The notes: generated by a model not told the origin, from the sequence alone. Positions 26,201-35,145 are shown, counted from the stretch's first letter. The stretch: DNA of 48,948 nt from Phycisphaerae bacterium (GCA_028279405.1 JANQNU010000027.1:1-48948), one strand, 5' to 3'. A program made the numbers and translations.

Positions 26201-29200
26201 ATCGTCGATGTACGTCGTTACGCGGCGGCCGCGATCGTCATAGACGTGGTAGAACTCGTTACCGCGAAGATCCTTGCGATACGCGACCGAGCCGTCCAGG
26301 TAGTACTTGAAGTCGACCGTGTCACCGTCCGGGTACTTGACCTGGCTGATCCAGGCGTTGTTCTGACTCTGAACGGTGAAGCTCGCAGCCGGCCAACCGT
26401 TGGCCGCAGACCAGGAACCCATCGACCAGGCATCGCTAACGACGTCCGCATCATAGATGAACTCGGTGATCTGGATCGTCGCATTCGACGTGGTCCAGTC
26501 AACGTCGGCGAACTCGTCGACGTTTCCGCCGTTGTGTCCCGGCAGGACGGCGGCCATCTTCACCAATCGCCCACCGTTCGGGCATTGGGGGTCGACGCTG
26601 TCGGCACACTCGTAGAGGTACGCCGTGATCTGCCGCTCGCCTTCGCTGACCGCGTCAGCGTTCTCGATGGTCATCACGAGCCGGTTCAAGCCGTCGTACT
26701 CGCTGCGGGTGACGGTCCCGTCAGGATGATGCAGCGCAATCTGGTTGCCGGCGTCGTCGTACTCGTAACGCGTCACCAGCGCGTCCGGGAACCCAGCCAG
26801 CACGTGCGTAGAGGGCGCTGTCGCAGGTCGCGTCGGCGCAGCGCCGCCGCTATCGGTGAAGCCGGTGTTATTCGTCCCCAGGTCGGCGGTCGCAACCACG
26901 CGACCTGAATCGTCATACCATGTGAATCCGTAGCTTCGGATCCCGGCGCCGGTGTCGATATCGCCACTGCTGTTGTTCCAACGCTCGTAGCGGGTCGACG
27001 TGATCGCCTGATCGGCGTCATTGAAGCCGGTCTCGACGCGCGTGGCTTCGAGCCCGCCCGCTTCTGTCGAGCTGCGGAACTGGCGGCCCTTGGCGTCATA
27101 GGCGTAGGTGACCGCCGGCGAACCGGGTGTGCGCACTTCGACGGGCCGATCCTTGAAGTCGAAGAACCGGTAGGACGACGAGTAGGTCAGGTCGGTCGTA
27201 ACGGTGTCGTAGTAGTACTGGCGGGTTTCCTTGGCGGCGCCGCGGGCGTTGTAGATCGTTTCGGTCAGCGTGCGCGGTACGTCAATGCCGGCGTAGAACG
27301 CCGCTGCTGCCGGAACGGCCGTGTTGTAGTCCGCGGATCGTGGATCCGCCGCGGTCGGCGGCAGATCATCATCGTCATACGTCGCCACGAAACGCACGCG
27401 ATCGAGATTGTCGTACCAGGTGAACGTGCTGCCGAGGATCACGCCGGCTTCGTCACGTTGCTCGACGCACACCTCGCGCATTCGCCAGTCGTACTGGATG
27501 TAGGTGGGCCGCCCGGAGGTGTCCTCGTTCGTGTAATTGTACTGATCCGCGAGCAGGTTCGGATACGTCCTGACCTGCACGAGCATACCGGAGTCGTTGA
27601 CACCGGCCCCCGGCGGCGGACTCGGATCGGTGTATTCCGCGTCGCGGTAGTACCGCTTCTCGACGAGGGTCATGTTGTCAGCGGCATGATTGTCCGTCGT
27701 CCCGGTCGTCCAGTACCCGTCACTGTCGTCAGTTCCTCGGAACGTGCGGACTTGCTGGCCACGGAAGTTGAATTCACTACGCGTGATCGTTCCGTCCGGC
27801 TCTACTTGGCGCACGATATTGCCGCCCGCACCGTAGAGCACTGAGGTCGTCAACGACGGTCCTCCAGTGCCGCCGGTTTGGGTCGTCCCTGTCACGCGGC
27901 CGGTCTCGTCACGCGTCGGCTCGACCGACGAATGAACCTCACCGACCGTGTCTGTCGGATCGGGCACCGCGGCCGCGGCGACCATCGTCACCATGTCCTT
28001 GCGCGTGATCCGCCCACCATCGAAATAGTTAATCTCGACCGGCGTTTCCGACGACCACGACGAACCCGTTGTGCGAACGTCGCGATAGATCCGCTGCTCC
28101 ATGTACTGCGGATCCATCGCATCGGTGATGTAAATGAAATGCGTTTCGGTCCCATCCGGATTGACGATCTTGACGAGGCCCCACTCAGGCGAGTAGACGA
28201 AGCTCGTCACGTGATGCAGCGGGCTCGCCTCGGCAGTTCGGGTCGGCATCTCCGCCGGCCAGGCCGGGATGTCGCCCGTGCCAGCCAGTGCAGCGTCAAC
28301 GTCGAAGACCTTGAGCTTCTGCTGCCCACGATCGTCATAGACCTGCACATCTGCGAACCAGGTCGCGACAGCGCCGCCGGTCTCGCTTCCGCGTCCCGAC
28401 CAGGTCGGACGGCCACTGTCATCAAAGAGCATCTTCTCGACAGAGTCATACGCCGGCCCGCCCAACGTGAGCGATGTCGCCGGCTTGCGGATCTCCTTGC
28501 CGATGATTCCGCCGCTAACCGGGTCGTCGTTTTGGAAGGTGTAGTCTCTACTTATCGTCTCTGCAGGCCCGCCAACAACTGGATAACGATGCACGGCTGT
28601 GATCAGGTCCATGCGCGCTGTCTGCGGCCCCTCGATCGGATCCGTGTAAGCGATGCCGCGATCGTACTCCTGCAACTTGATGCGCTGCGTGCCGTTGTCG
28701 CCCTTCAGGATGTAAACAGCCTTGAGCTCGCCCGCATTCGGGTTGCCATCAGCATCGTCGAAGTACTCGAACTCGTGGATCATGCCGTCCGTCGCCGGAC
28801 TGCCGTTCTCCGGCGAGTTGTACCCGACCGAGTAGCGACGGAGCAGCCGGCCGTTGGCGTACTCTGAGGTCGCCCGCAAGCCCGAGCGCTCCGCAAGTGC
28901 CAGCTCCTCACCCCGATAAGTGCGCTGCGCAAGCACGTACCCGGCCGGGTTGATCTCCCACACCATTCGCTGACGGACCCCCTGTCCCGTCACACCGTTG
29001 TAGGATGCCTCGGGGTCGAGCTCATCCACCACCGCAATGTAGAATGGTTGATCGAGCGGTAGGTCGAGGTACGTTCCTGCATATGCAGTTGGGAATGTCA
29101 GTCCGCCAAGCACCCACGAAGCGGCGTCAGGCATTCGGTAGGGGTAACGATAGAATGTCGGATTGGCATGCGGCTGTGGGAGACCGTCATTGATCGTGAT

Positions 29201-32200
29201 ATCCCGCGGGAACTTATGCATGAACCAGAGCTTGTAGGACTTCTGCTCGTCGCTACGTCGATCCGAAAACCCTGATAGCGCACGCGCCAGTCTCCACGTA
29301 TTGCTCCCGGTAACGCCGTCGACCTGAGCCGACTGCGCAACGCTAATGCCGTTTCCGTTTGACCTCGACAACGGTGCGAGCTCAAACTTCAGATCGGCGA
29401 GGTCGATCAGATGCACTCCATCGAACTCGTAATAGTCCGGGAGGATCAGCAGCAGGTTCTCGTCGTAGTTGCCAGGCTGGATGCAATTCCGGGCCCCTTC
29501 TGGGATATCGCCATGCTGTATGTCTGTTGCGTTCAGGCGATCTACGAAGTCCGCGATCGTATCGTTGTAGAGCACGCCGACCAGGAGCGGCGTATAACCG
29601 CTAAGCTTGGGCCCGCCCTCATATTGGTAGCGATACATCGTGTGTCGATCGGGTATCGTTAGTGAGTCCGGTGAATCAGCCGGGTCCTTCTGGGAGACCG
29701 TCACCTTGTGGAGGCGTCCGCCAACCGATGTCGTCGCCTCGTTCTCAGCGATCCAATAAACACTGTCGTAGGACGAGTTGTGTGCGTGGGCGTTTAAGTA
29801 GTAGTGACGATCGATCTCTTCGTACAGGTACTTGACGCGAAAGCGCCAGGCGTCGTACTGTGGATCCGCGAAATCGTACTCGATCTGGTCGTACTTCCCG
29901 AACGAGTCATAGATTGTGCACCCGTTTCGGGTTTGCCCTCCTACATCCGCTCCGACGCCCATATCGCTCGAGGAAGGATGTGTGAACGCGTCATAGATCT
30001 GAGTACGAAAAGTACTCATCGGAATCGTCATGCACCCTGTCGGTGTCGGGACGTCACCCTCGTAGACGTAGATTGCATGGACTTTGTGGCGGAAATAGCG
30101 GTCATCGCGACGATCTGCGCCGTCCGAATAGCCCTGCAGAGCGCTCGCCACGACCCCATCTTTGTGCCAGTTAGCGAACGCGCGGTGCGTATAAAGAATG
30201 GTCCACTGCGGCGTTCCTCCCACGGGCGTATCGCCCGCGTATAGGCGAATAGCCTTCAGCTGTCCCTTCTCGTTGCAGTTCTGGCAGCAAGTATTGCAAA
30301 GGTTGGCTGAATCAGGCGCCGTGCAAGCAGTCTGCTCAAAGTCGCAGTACTCGTAAACCGCACGATTGCCGTACCGGTCCTCAACCTGCTCGAGAAGTCC
30401 GTAATACGGGATTCCATACCCATCTGGCGGTGTATCATGGACGTTGATAAGCCCCGATGCGCCTTCAACGGTCCACATGTCTTCATAGACAGCACGGAAC
30501 GTGTAAGTGACGGCTCCACGATCAAGCTTGACGATGAAGAACTCCGGGCCATCGGGCGTGGTTCCCTGCGTGGTGAGCGTCGCGTCGAATCCTGCCGGCG
30601 CGGCGTAGCGACCGTCAGGGAGTTTGTCGAACGGGATCGAGTGATGTGCGTCGGGTATGAAATAGCAGCGCCGGTGGTTTCCGCCATCATTCGGATTGAC
30701 CACCCCTTGGTAACCGGCGTCAATGAGCAAGATGGGATTCTCACTCATCATCCAGTTTAGGCCATTCCAATCCCAGTAAGCAGCAACAGCTGCCGACGCA
30801 TATCCGCTTGTAAAGGGAACATCGGCCAGCCATGGGAGCATGGCGTCAGCAGGCGACTCCGAGAATGTACGCACATGGCGGAACACGGCTCCGCCGAACG
30901 GCAGCTCGAAATCGATGTCTTGCAGCAAGGCCTGTCCGGTGGCCAGGTCGATGACGTCGTTCAAAGTCTCTCGTTCGAGATTCGGATTGAGGCCCGAATG
31001 AGAGGTGTCGGCTGCGACCATCGGCATGGAACTGAGTGTCGGATTCAGGGAACGCGGTGGAAGATCGGGCGGCGCAACGCCTGCAGCGAGGTCGAGTTGG
31101 AGCGGAAACCCAGCCGGTTTCTTGAAGCACGACTGGCAATAGCCCGCTTCGCCGCCGTAAAAGAAGGAAGTTAACCAGCATCGTGAAATGAAGCTGGGCT
31201 CATGCTCGCAATCGTAGTCAGGAGCCCGATGCAACTCATATTGTTCGACATCAGGCTTGCATCCGATCTTGATATCGAGCTCGACCTCGCAATTCAAGCA
31301 CGGATCGCCAGGCCCGCCGCTTGGCGGCGGACAGCAGTCCGGAACCCCGGGACTAACGTTGTCGTCGTCGTACTGGACAACCAGCGTCGGCGTACCTGGC
31401 TTATCCGACGGAAAAACATGAAGATCGTACCAACGCGATTCGGCCCACATCCAGATCTCAACAAAATCGGTCTGTGTTCCGATCGCAGCGGTGAATAGAT
31501 TGATGTCGCCAACCGTCGCCTTGCCGTCGCCGTTCATGTCAGCCACGGCCGGAAACGTTGGAAGATCCAGCTCAGACCAAGGGTCGGGGATCCCCGAACC
31601 CGGTCCGTAGGTCGCGAGAAAGTTGTTCGGGTCGCTGACTGCGGCCACGAACATATTAATGTCGGCGACCGTTACGGCCCCGTCGCGGTTCATGTCGCCG
31701 CGTCGCAGCACACGAATCGAAGTGAACACGCCGTCAGCCGGCATTTCAAGTGCGGATGCACTAACGGTGTACGAACCGTCGCGCGGCCACCGATACAAGC
31801 GGTAGTGCGGATCCAGCGGTAGGGCGAGGTCACGATCGAGCTTGATGCGCGGCGCAATCGGGCTGTTTGGATCCTTAATGGTCAGGAACAGTCGCACGAA
31901 GTCATCTTCGTCGGTCACGAAGCCCGTTTGGCCGAAGTCAACCGCACCATCGCCATCATCGTCGTCGTTGTTGAATCGCAGCGCGACTGGTGGAGGGACT
32001 GGGATTGTTGGCGTTAAGGTCGTCGGCGGATCGGGGACGCGCGCCTCGAGGAGCAATTCGATCGGCGTCGTCCCGCCCATCATCATCATTGAGATACCGC
32101 CGCCGGGAATCGCCAGGAGACCGCCAGGCCCGGCGGGCAACTGTGACGTGATCCCCTGCGTGTCGCCGATGTCAACGACGCCGTTGCCGTTGTAGTCAGC

Positions 32201-32404
32201 CACCGAGAGCAGGGTCTGCAGATCCTCTCCGAACTGCAACTGCCACTCGTCGGGGTCCATGATGGCGACTGCCATCGGCTCGACGTCGTAGAGATCGACG
32301 ACGCCGTCGAGATTCAAGTCCCCAATGACCGGCGACGACGCAGCACTCGCTACGCTCGCCGCACAAACAGCAACTACCCACCCGAAAATCGAAATACGTG
32401 CCAC
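23198..32404 (-). CDS. Giant secreted RHS polymorphic toxin with HINT release domain and RelE-like tip
   Basis: 3068 aa from GTG 32404 (AAGGGGA upstream). Order: Sec signal (1-21, VASAAS); dockerin-like EF-hands (DLNLDGVVDLYDVEPM; later DMNRDGAVTVADINMFV, DMNGDGKATVGDINLF); Cys-rich segment (about 360-430); RHS start (NLERETLNDVIDLATGQALL, about 480); a very long YD-repeat shell; RHS core (RNRAYSPELGRFLSRDPNE ... DPLGL); pretoxin helices; HINT domain about 2833-2968 (CFPAGTLIAT, EVTPEHPIW, THSYYANGIWVHNC); and a 100-aa tip (ARVYFRSFQRDGE, NQTKVINELRRLY). HINT should cleave before or at Asn-Cys to free the tip. The tip resembles RelE/HigB-type RNases, tentatively. Export by Sec rather than T6SS, with dockerin-like N-repeats, is unusual for RHS. 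Immunity gene follows by ATGA overlap. Confidence 0.93.
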   Translation of the reverse strand: MARISIFGWVVAVCAASVASAASSPVIGDLNLDGVVDLYDVEPMAVAIMDPDEWQLQFGEDLQTLLSVADYNGNGVVDIGDTQGITSQLPAGPGGLLAIPGGGISMMMMGGTTPIELLLEARVPDPPTTLTPTIPVPPPVALRFNNDDDDGDGAVDFGQTGFVTDEDDFVRLFLTIKDPNSPIAPRIKLDRDLALPLDPHYRLYRWPRDGSYTVSASALEMPADGVFTSIRVLRRGDMNRDGAVTVADINMFVAAVSDPNNFLATYGPGSGIPDPWSELDLPTFPAVADMNGDGKATVGDINLFTAAIGTQTDFVEIWMWAESRWYDLHVFPSDKPGTPTLVVQYDDDNVSPGVPDCCPPPSGGPGDPCLNCEVELDIKIGCKPDVEQYELHRAPDYDCEHEPSFISRCWLTSFFYGGEAGYCQSCFKKPAGFPLQLDLAAGVAPPDLPPRSLNPTLSSMPMVAADTSHSGLNPNLERETLNDVIDLATGQALLQDIDFELPFGGAVFRHVRTFSESPADAMLPWLADVPFTSGYASAAVAAYWDWNGLNWMMSENPILLIDAGYQGVVNPNDGGNHRRCYFIPDAHHSIPFDKLPDGRYAAPAGFDATLTTQGTTPDGPEFFIVKLDRGAVTYTFRAVYEDMWTVEGASGLINVHDTPPDGYGIPYYGLLEQVEDRYGNRAVYEYCDFEQTACTAPDSANLCNTCCQNCNEKGQLKAIRLYAGDTPVGGTPQWTILYTHRAFANWHKDGVVASALQGYSDGADRRDDRYFRHKVHAIYVYEGDVPTPTGCMTIPMSTFRTQIYDAFTHPSSSDMGVGADVGGQTRNGCTIYDSFGKYDQIEYDFADPQYDAWRFRVKYLYEEIDRHYYLNAHAHNSSYDSVYWIAENEATTSVGGRLHKVTVSQKDPADSPDSLTIPDRHTMYRYQYEGGPKLSGYTPLLVGVLYNDTIADFVDRLNATDIQHGDIPEGARNCIQPGNYDENLLLILPDYYEFDGVHLIDLADLKFELAPLSRSNGNGISVAQSAQVDGVTGSNTWRLARALSGFSDRRSDEQKSYKLWFMHKFPRDITINDGLPQPHANPTFYRYPYRMPDAASWVLGGLTFPTAYAGTYLDLPLDQPFYIAVVDELDPEASYNGVTGQGVRQRMVWEINPAGYVLAQRTYRGEELALAERSGLRATSEYANGRLLRRYSVGYNSPENGSPATDGMIHEFEYFDDADGNPNAGELKAVYILKGDNGTQRIKLQEYDRGIAYTDPIEGPQTARMDLITAVHRYPVVGGPAETISRDYTFQNDDPVSGGIIGKEIRKPATSLTLGGPAYDSVEKMLFDDSGRPTWSGRGSETGGAVATWFADVQVYDDRGQQKLKVFDVDAALAGTGDIPAWPAEMPTRTAEASPLHHVTSFVYSPEWGLVKIVNPDGTETHFIYITDAMDPQYMEQRIYRDVRTTGSSWSSETPVEINYFDGGRITRKDMVTMVAAAAVPDPTDTVGEVHSSVEPTRDETGRVTGTTQTGGTGGPSLTTSVLYGAGGNIVRQVEPDGTITRSEFNFRGQQVRTFRGTDDSDGYWTTGTTDNHAADNMTLVEKRYYRDAEYTDPSPPPGAGVNDSGMLVQVRTYPNLLADQYNYTNEDTSGRPTYIQYDWRMREVCVEQRDEAGVILGSTFTWYDNLDRVRFVATYDDDDLPPTAADPRSADYNTAVPAAAAFYAGIDVPRTLTETIYNARGAAKETRQYYYDTVTTDLTYSSSYRFFDFKDRPVEVRTPGSPAVTYAYDAKGRQFRSSTEAGGLEATRVETGFNDADQAITSTRYERWNNSSGDIDTGAGIRSYGFTWYDDSGRVVATADLGTNNTGFTDSGGAAPTRPATAPSTHVLAGFPDALVTRYEYDDAGNQIALHHPDGTVTRSEYDGLNRLVMTIENADAVSEGERQITAYLYECADSVDPQCPNGGRLVKMAAVLPGHNGGNVDEFADVDWTTSNATIQITEFIYDADVVSDAWSMGSWSAANGWPAASFTVQSQNNAWISQVKYPDGDTVDFKYYLDGSVAYRKDLRGNEFYHVYDDRGRRVTTYIDDTAYYANAPINPAGRVHLLEYDYTADGLLSAADAYSYATNSAGTVVSRLDYTYNGRRRLESETQENVWAGAAAKTVDYAWEYSPVVLPGGGSTPGYNFDRLVSITYPTKPVGGQRVVTYHYGDNPDDIDSGHSRITDVVDTGGTGVLATYGYVGGGRRVDRTLTNAGTIEQSVGSGGTYNGLDAFGRLVDLHYALSGGGATRQRYEYGYDANGNRTHARVEQVGFDNKRSYLYAYDGLQRLVFAEMGQLGANNDTIVPDPNVILRRRLEWNLDTVGNWNGGTTANPGLTRDDWVLSGSPTPTSSEDVTHATDVANQVTTVTYDDGGGAVTTDYVHDTAGNLVFDGELVHCYDAFNRLVAVYRGDGLALADFESDGRIKGSATVGERVAEYVYEGAGRLIYKQARAGEDVSDTYSYEEEYYYDGVRRIQELTTYPTDTADFLWSANAPHASAVVQVREYAWGEGDVDEAICQFADVDDDATFESYYYLQDGNNNVVGITDAAGAVLVQYQYEPYGNVAIRDVLVAPPTDLPKESLGFQGLFADRHALATTPAPGETALDSPLEPGATVIYLTRNRAYSPELGRFLSRDPNEAAMPVVSALLMNGEALFIALGMYNPTGQHEDGLNLYLFASGNPVNLRDPLGLMALEDDVDALIGQISGERAANAAVIGAAVGRVVSTAQQVGSVLLTLVPGYDAVVLAVKLAKGEEITMGEVLLAAGGLIPGAAVAKSLGAFSGIIGHFGKRIIGKLLKFGDEGVQAIATACRKACFPAGTLIATDAGAVPIESIRVGDRVLTRHSAAPESGDCFREVDSIFVRFAPVVVTLVLDDGERLEVTPEHPIWCRSQGAWLSAGDLAPGDAVGNLSGETKTVKQVTCDTSGTLVFNFEVAPTHSYYANGIWVHNCIRMSSRIKDSSLLVREAKRTGRSHQADIDALTLQLSQGNFDPGTGTTTVFGTVREARARGGARVYFRSFQRDGETFVEILAKSDKGNQTKVINELRRLYE
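24390..24913 (-). repeat. RHS-core direct repeat, full-length gene copy
   Basis: The donor/acceptor block shared with 20733-21256 (524 bp, about 95%) and in part with 18534-18806 and 22735-22833. All copies are in direct orientation. Confidence 0.9.
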
Positions 32405-32832
32405 GACTCTGTCCCCTTCTCGCTCGTAGTGGACATACCGGTGGCCGAACGGAACGACGACGAGCCCTCAATACTCGAAGCGATACCGCCCCCAGGACGG
32501 AAACAGCGGTCAATGCTGAGCGTCCAATCGGCCACTACCCAACCCCTAAAAACCGATCATAACTCGACCTTCCGGAAGCGTAGCGACGCGCGATCAGCGC
32601 GCCAATCCGATTTTCAGAGATTTCCCGGGAGGAATACTGGAAGGCATGACGATCGGGAAAACCACGCAACCCGGCTACCCAAGGCTGGCAACATCAAGTC
32701 ACATCACCGGTGAGGCCGGCGGGCTCAACAATCAAGTCGGCAGGCGATCGGATTTCGTTTGCCGAGCACGTCGCTGAGGCCATGGCCGCCCGTATGGCCT
32801 GTTGACCGGCCAACAGGCGCGCCCCACTGCGG
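32405..32832. other. Intergenic region upstream of the RHS gene
   Basis: 428 bp. It holds the RHS promoter region (no convincing consensus seen) and the near-palindrome at 32797-32818. No credible gene. Confidence 0.5.
32797..32818. repeat. Near-palindrome downstream of parA partner (candidate parS-like site)
   Basis: A 22-bp near-perfect inverted repeat built round GTTGACCGGCCAAC (32801-32814); only the pair next to the CCGG centre mismatches. An identical 14-mer lies at 34391-34404 on the other side of parA. It sits 15 bp beyond the partner gene stop. Confidence 0.6.
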
Positions 32833-33411
32833 CTACGACTCGGAGTTGCGGCCCCCCTTGAGGAACGCTTCACCGAGGGTCCGCTCAAAAGCCTCTCGCT
32901 CGGTTGTGTACTTGCTGTCGTTCCCGGGTCGCTTAAGCGGGCCAACCGCACGAATCCCGTCGGCGATCTGGTCGAGTACGGGCTCGGCGGCGAGGAGTAT
33001 GCCGCGAAGAACATGACTGGGCGTGATCACACTGCCGGTCGCACTGGCATACAGAGATACGAGCTGCTCAAGGACTGCGTTCGCGTTGGGAGTGAACGCG
33101 ATCTCGCGCTTGCGCTCGCGTCGTCGCCCGTGCTTAAGTAGCTCGTGCTGTTCTGCAGCTGGAGGCGTGGTTGCCGACAGCGGGCTAACCACTGCCGCGT
33201 TTCCGCCAACCTCGCTAACAAGCTCGCCACCCTCCCCGCCCTGCCTACCTGAGATCAGTTCAAGCGACATTCTCTCGACCGAAACGGGATCTGAATCCTG
33301 TTCGCGTAAACCGGCTCCTTCATCGACGTCTTCGAGCGCATCGAGATCTTCCGGTTGTAAGAACCGAGACATCGAGCTTGTGACTTTGCGGCTGCGCCTT
33401 GGTGCCCTCAT
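32833..33411 (-). CDS. ParA-linked partner protein (candidate centromere-binding protein)
   Basis: 192 aa from ATG 33411, 8 nt after GGAGG; ATG 33417 is also possible but directly abuts the site. It begins 14 bp after the parA stop, so the two form an operon. The N-terminus is basic (RAPRRSRK), the middle acidic and low complexity. A compact C-terminal domain follows (KREIAFTPNANAVLEQLVSLYASATGSVITPSHVLRGILLAAEPVL). It is not a canonical ParB: no CTPase GERR-type motif or HTH is evident. The 'ITPSHVLRGILLAAEPVL' helix pair recalls ribbon-helix-helix or small plasmid partner proteins, by inference. Confidence 0.6.
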   Translation of the reverse strand: MRAPRRSRKVTSSMSRFLQPEDLDALEDVDEGAGLREQDSDPVSVERMSLELISGRQGGEGGELVSEVGGNAAVVSPLSATTPPAAEQHELLKHGRRRERKREIAFTPNANAVLEQLVSLYASATGSVITPSHVLRGILLAAEPVLDQIADGIRAVGPLKRPGNDSKYTTEREAFERTLGEAFLKGGRNSES

Positions 33412-33425
33412 AGCCATCCCCTCCC

Positions 33426-34325
33426 CTATTTGTTTGCAGCCTTTCGTAGTTGAGCGCGCTGTCGATCCTGAAGTCGTCCGCACCGAGCAAGAAACTGATC
33501 TCGATTCTTCGTGCGCCCTTCGACTTCGCGAGCAAGATCGCGGAACTCCTTCACGATTTTTGCACGGCGCAGCGGTGGGTGTTCGAACACCGTCAGGCCG
33601 AGGTCCGACAGCTTCTGCACCTCAACGGTCTCGGAAAGTTTGGTCGTGAAGCAGCGCCCTGGAAGGGTCTGCTCAACATGGTCGGCGATCTTGATCCAGT
33701 ACTTGCTGTTTCGTTTCACGCGACCGATCACCACCCCGAGCACCTCCAACTTGCGGTTGATCGCTCGGCGCACATCCGCAAGGTCGTGCAACGTCTCGCT
33801 GATACCCCGAAGGGCAAGCGGCTCAGCATGAGCCGAGAGCAGGAACCACTCGAGAGCGCCGTATGCGCACGCCAGAAGCGATGATCCCGGTCGCGGAGCC
33901 GTATCGATGATGACATAGTCGTACCGCTTCCGCGCCCATTGAAGAGGTTCTTTCAGCAAGCCAAACGGATCGACGTAGCGTGACTTCTTGAGGTGCCGAT
34001 CGAGGTCCGCAAGCTCGGTGGTTGCGGAGATGAAATGTACGTTCTCCGGTAAGTCATCCGTGATGATGACATCAGCATAGTCCTGGCGCGGCTCCGTGAG
34101 CAGTTCGAGACTGCCAGGGCGATCTTCGTCATCATACCCAAGCAACGCTGACGCACCGGCGGTTGGATCCAGGTCAATGATGAGCACTCGGTGACCTCTC
34201 TCGGCGAGTCCCGTTCCGAGGTTTACGGCAGTCGTGCTCTTCCCTACCCCACCCTTGTGATTACCGATCCCGATTGTCGTTCCGAGCTTCCGCTTGCGCG
34301 GCTTCGGTTTGCGTCTGATGCTCAT
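33426..34325 (-). CDS. parA: ParA/Soj-family partition ATPase
   Basis: 299 aa; ATG 34325 with AGAGGGGG just upstream. ParA ATPases bind DNA non-specifically and move cargo bound by a partner. The deviant Walker A is KGGVGKST (24-31) with the signature Lys, followed by LIIDLDPTAGASALLG. Walker B is YDYVIIDTAP, and 'HAEPLALRGISETLHDLADV' is the usual ParA mid-region. The N-terminus has a short basic leader (RRKPKPRKRK) and lacks the HTH of P1-type ParA, so it is Soj/type-Ib-like. It pairs with the partner gene downstream and is flanked by two identical near-palindromes. This suggests a plasmid-type partition module on the island. Confidence 0.92.
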   Translation of the reverse strand: MSIRRKPKPRKRKLGTTIGIGNHKGGVGKSTTAVNLGTGLAERGHRVLIIDLDPTAGASALLGYDDEDRPGSLELLTEPRQDYADVIITDDLPENVHFISATTELADLDRHLKKSRYVDPFGLLKEPLQWARKRYDYVIIDTAPRPGSSLLACAYGALEWFLLSAHAEPLALRGISETLHDLADVRRAINRKLEVLGVVIGRVKRNSKYWIKIADHVEQTLPGRCFTTKLSETVEVQKLSDLGLTVFEHPPLRRAKIVKEFRDLAREVEGRTKNRDQFLARCGRLQDRQRAQLRKAANK

Positions 34326-34390
34326 TGCCCCCTCTCACTCCGGCTTGCCCGCCGTCGCGCTAGCCGATCCTCCGACAAGTCGTTTTGCTC

Positions 34391-34404
34391 GTTGACCGGC
34401 CAAC
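34391..34404. repeat. Second exact copy of GTTGACCGGCCAAC upstream of parA
   Basis: The 14-bp near-palindrome lies 66 bp upstream of the parA start and is identical to 32801-32814. It is suitable as an operator or partition site. Confidence 0.6.
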
Positions 34405-34508
34405 CTGCCAGCAGCAGGGTACACCTTGTGATGGTTGTGCGCAATTGTTTATTTGACTTGAAGGAAGCTTGGTGCCAAGGCCAATTTTGAACGACACTCT
34501 GTTCACAG

Positions 34509-34952
34509 GAAGACCGTCAAACGGGCCAGCCCGTTCACGGGCGCTGCGGTTAGCGAGCAAACGGGCCTCCTTGTCGACCGTCCAACGCGCTAGCACCAGA
34601 CCGGGCAATCGGGTGCACCAGTCCTTGAGTTTGCTGGTCTACCGGCTATCCAATGGGCGGGCACGCCGGTTCTCAGGCCAGCTGTTGTCCCGGAGGAACA
34701 GATGACCTGTCTTCGAGCTGCCAGACTAATGGGTGAACGAGTTTGCGCGCTAGCAGATGAGCCTGTGTAAGGGTGGACGAGATTTCCGGTGCATGCGCGA
34801 CGCAATGGCAAGGCACGACTGCAAACACAAGCGACAACATCCACGACCGCATGGTAGTAAGAGCCTCGGCGTTCTCCGGCTCACCGGTCAACCGACCAAA
34901 TGCAAAGGGAATGCCGCAGGTCGCTGGCATTGCTTGCCGGGTTCGCCGGCTA
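34509..34952. repeat. Degenerate copies of the parA-flanking 14-mer
   Basis: By-eye matches to GTTGACCGGCCAAC occur at 34509 (10/14), 34573 (12/14), 34637 (10/14), 34879-34892 (11/14) and 34939 (11/14). The first three are spaced 64 bp apart, the last two about 59. Several are followed by GCGCTAGCA- or GCGCG-type sequence. Confidence 0.45.
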
Positions 34953-35145
34953 ACGCGCGAATCCACTAAGGGCATCTGTGAGGTGAGCTTGAAAGCGCGC
35001 CAACAGGTGAGCGGGACATCTGGTTCACGGCTCTACCGACTCTCCCGCGCACCGGGTTTCGGATGCTCCCGGCCTGGCCAGAATGACTAGTGTCCCCATA
35101 GGGAGGGCGACGGTGCTCAATCAAACGTGGCTACCGATCGCGCAA

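Noticed and set aside
24164..26908. 914-codon plus-strand open frame opposite the RHS gene
   Set aside because: It is an Arg/Val-rich shadow of the GC-rich RHS frame, with no start signal or recognisable domain.
34391..35040. Integron attC array
   Set aside because: YYYAAC-like motifs occur, but there are no paired GTTRRRY cores bounding cassette ORFs and no integron integrase.
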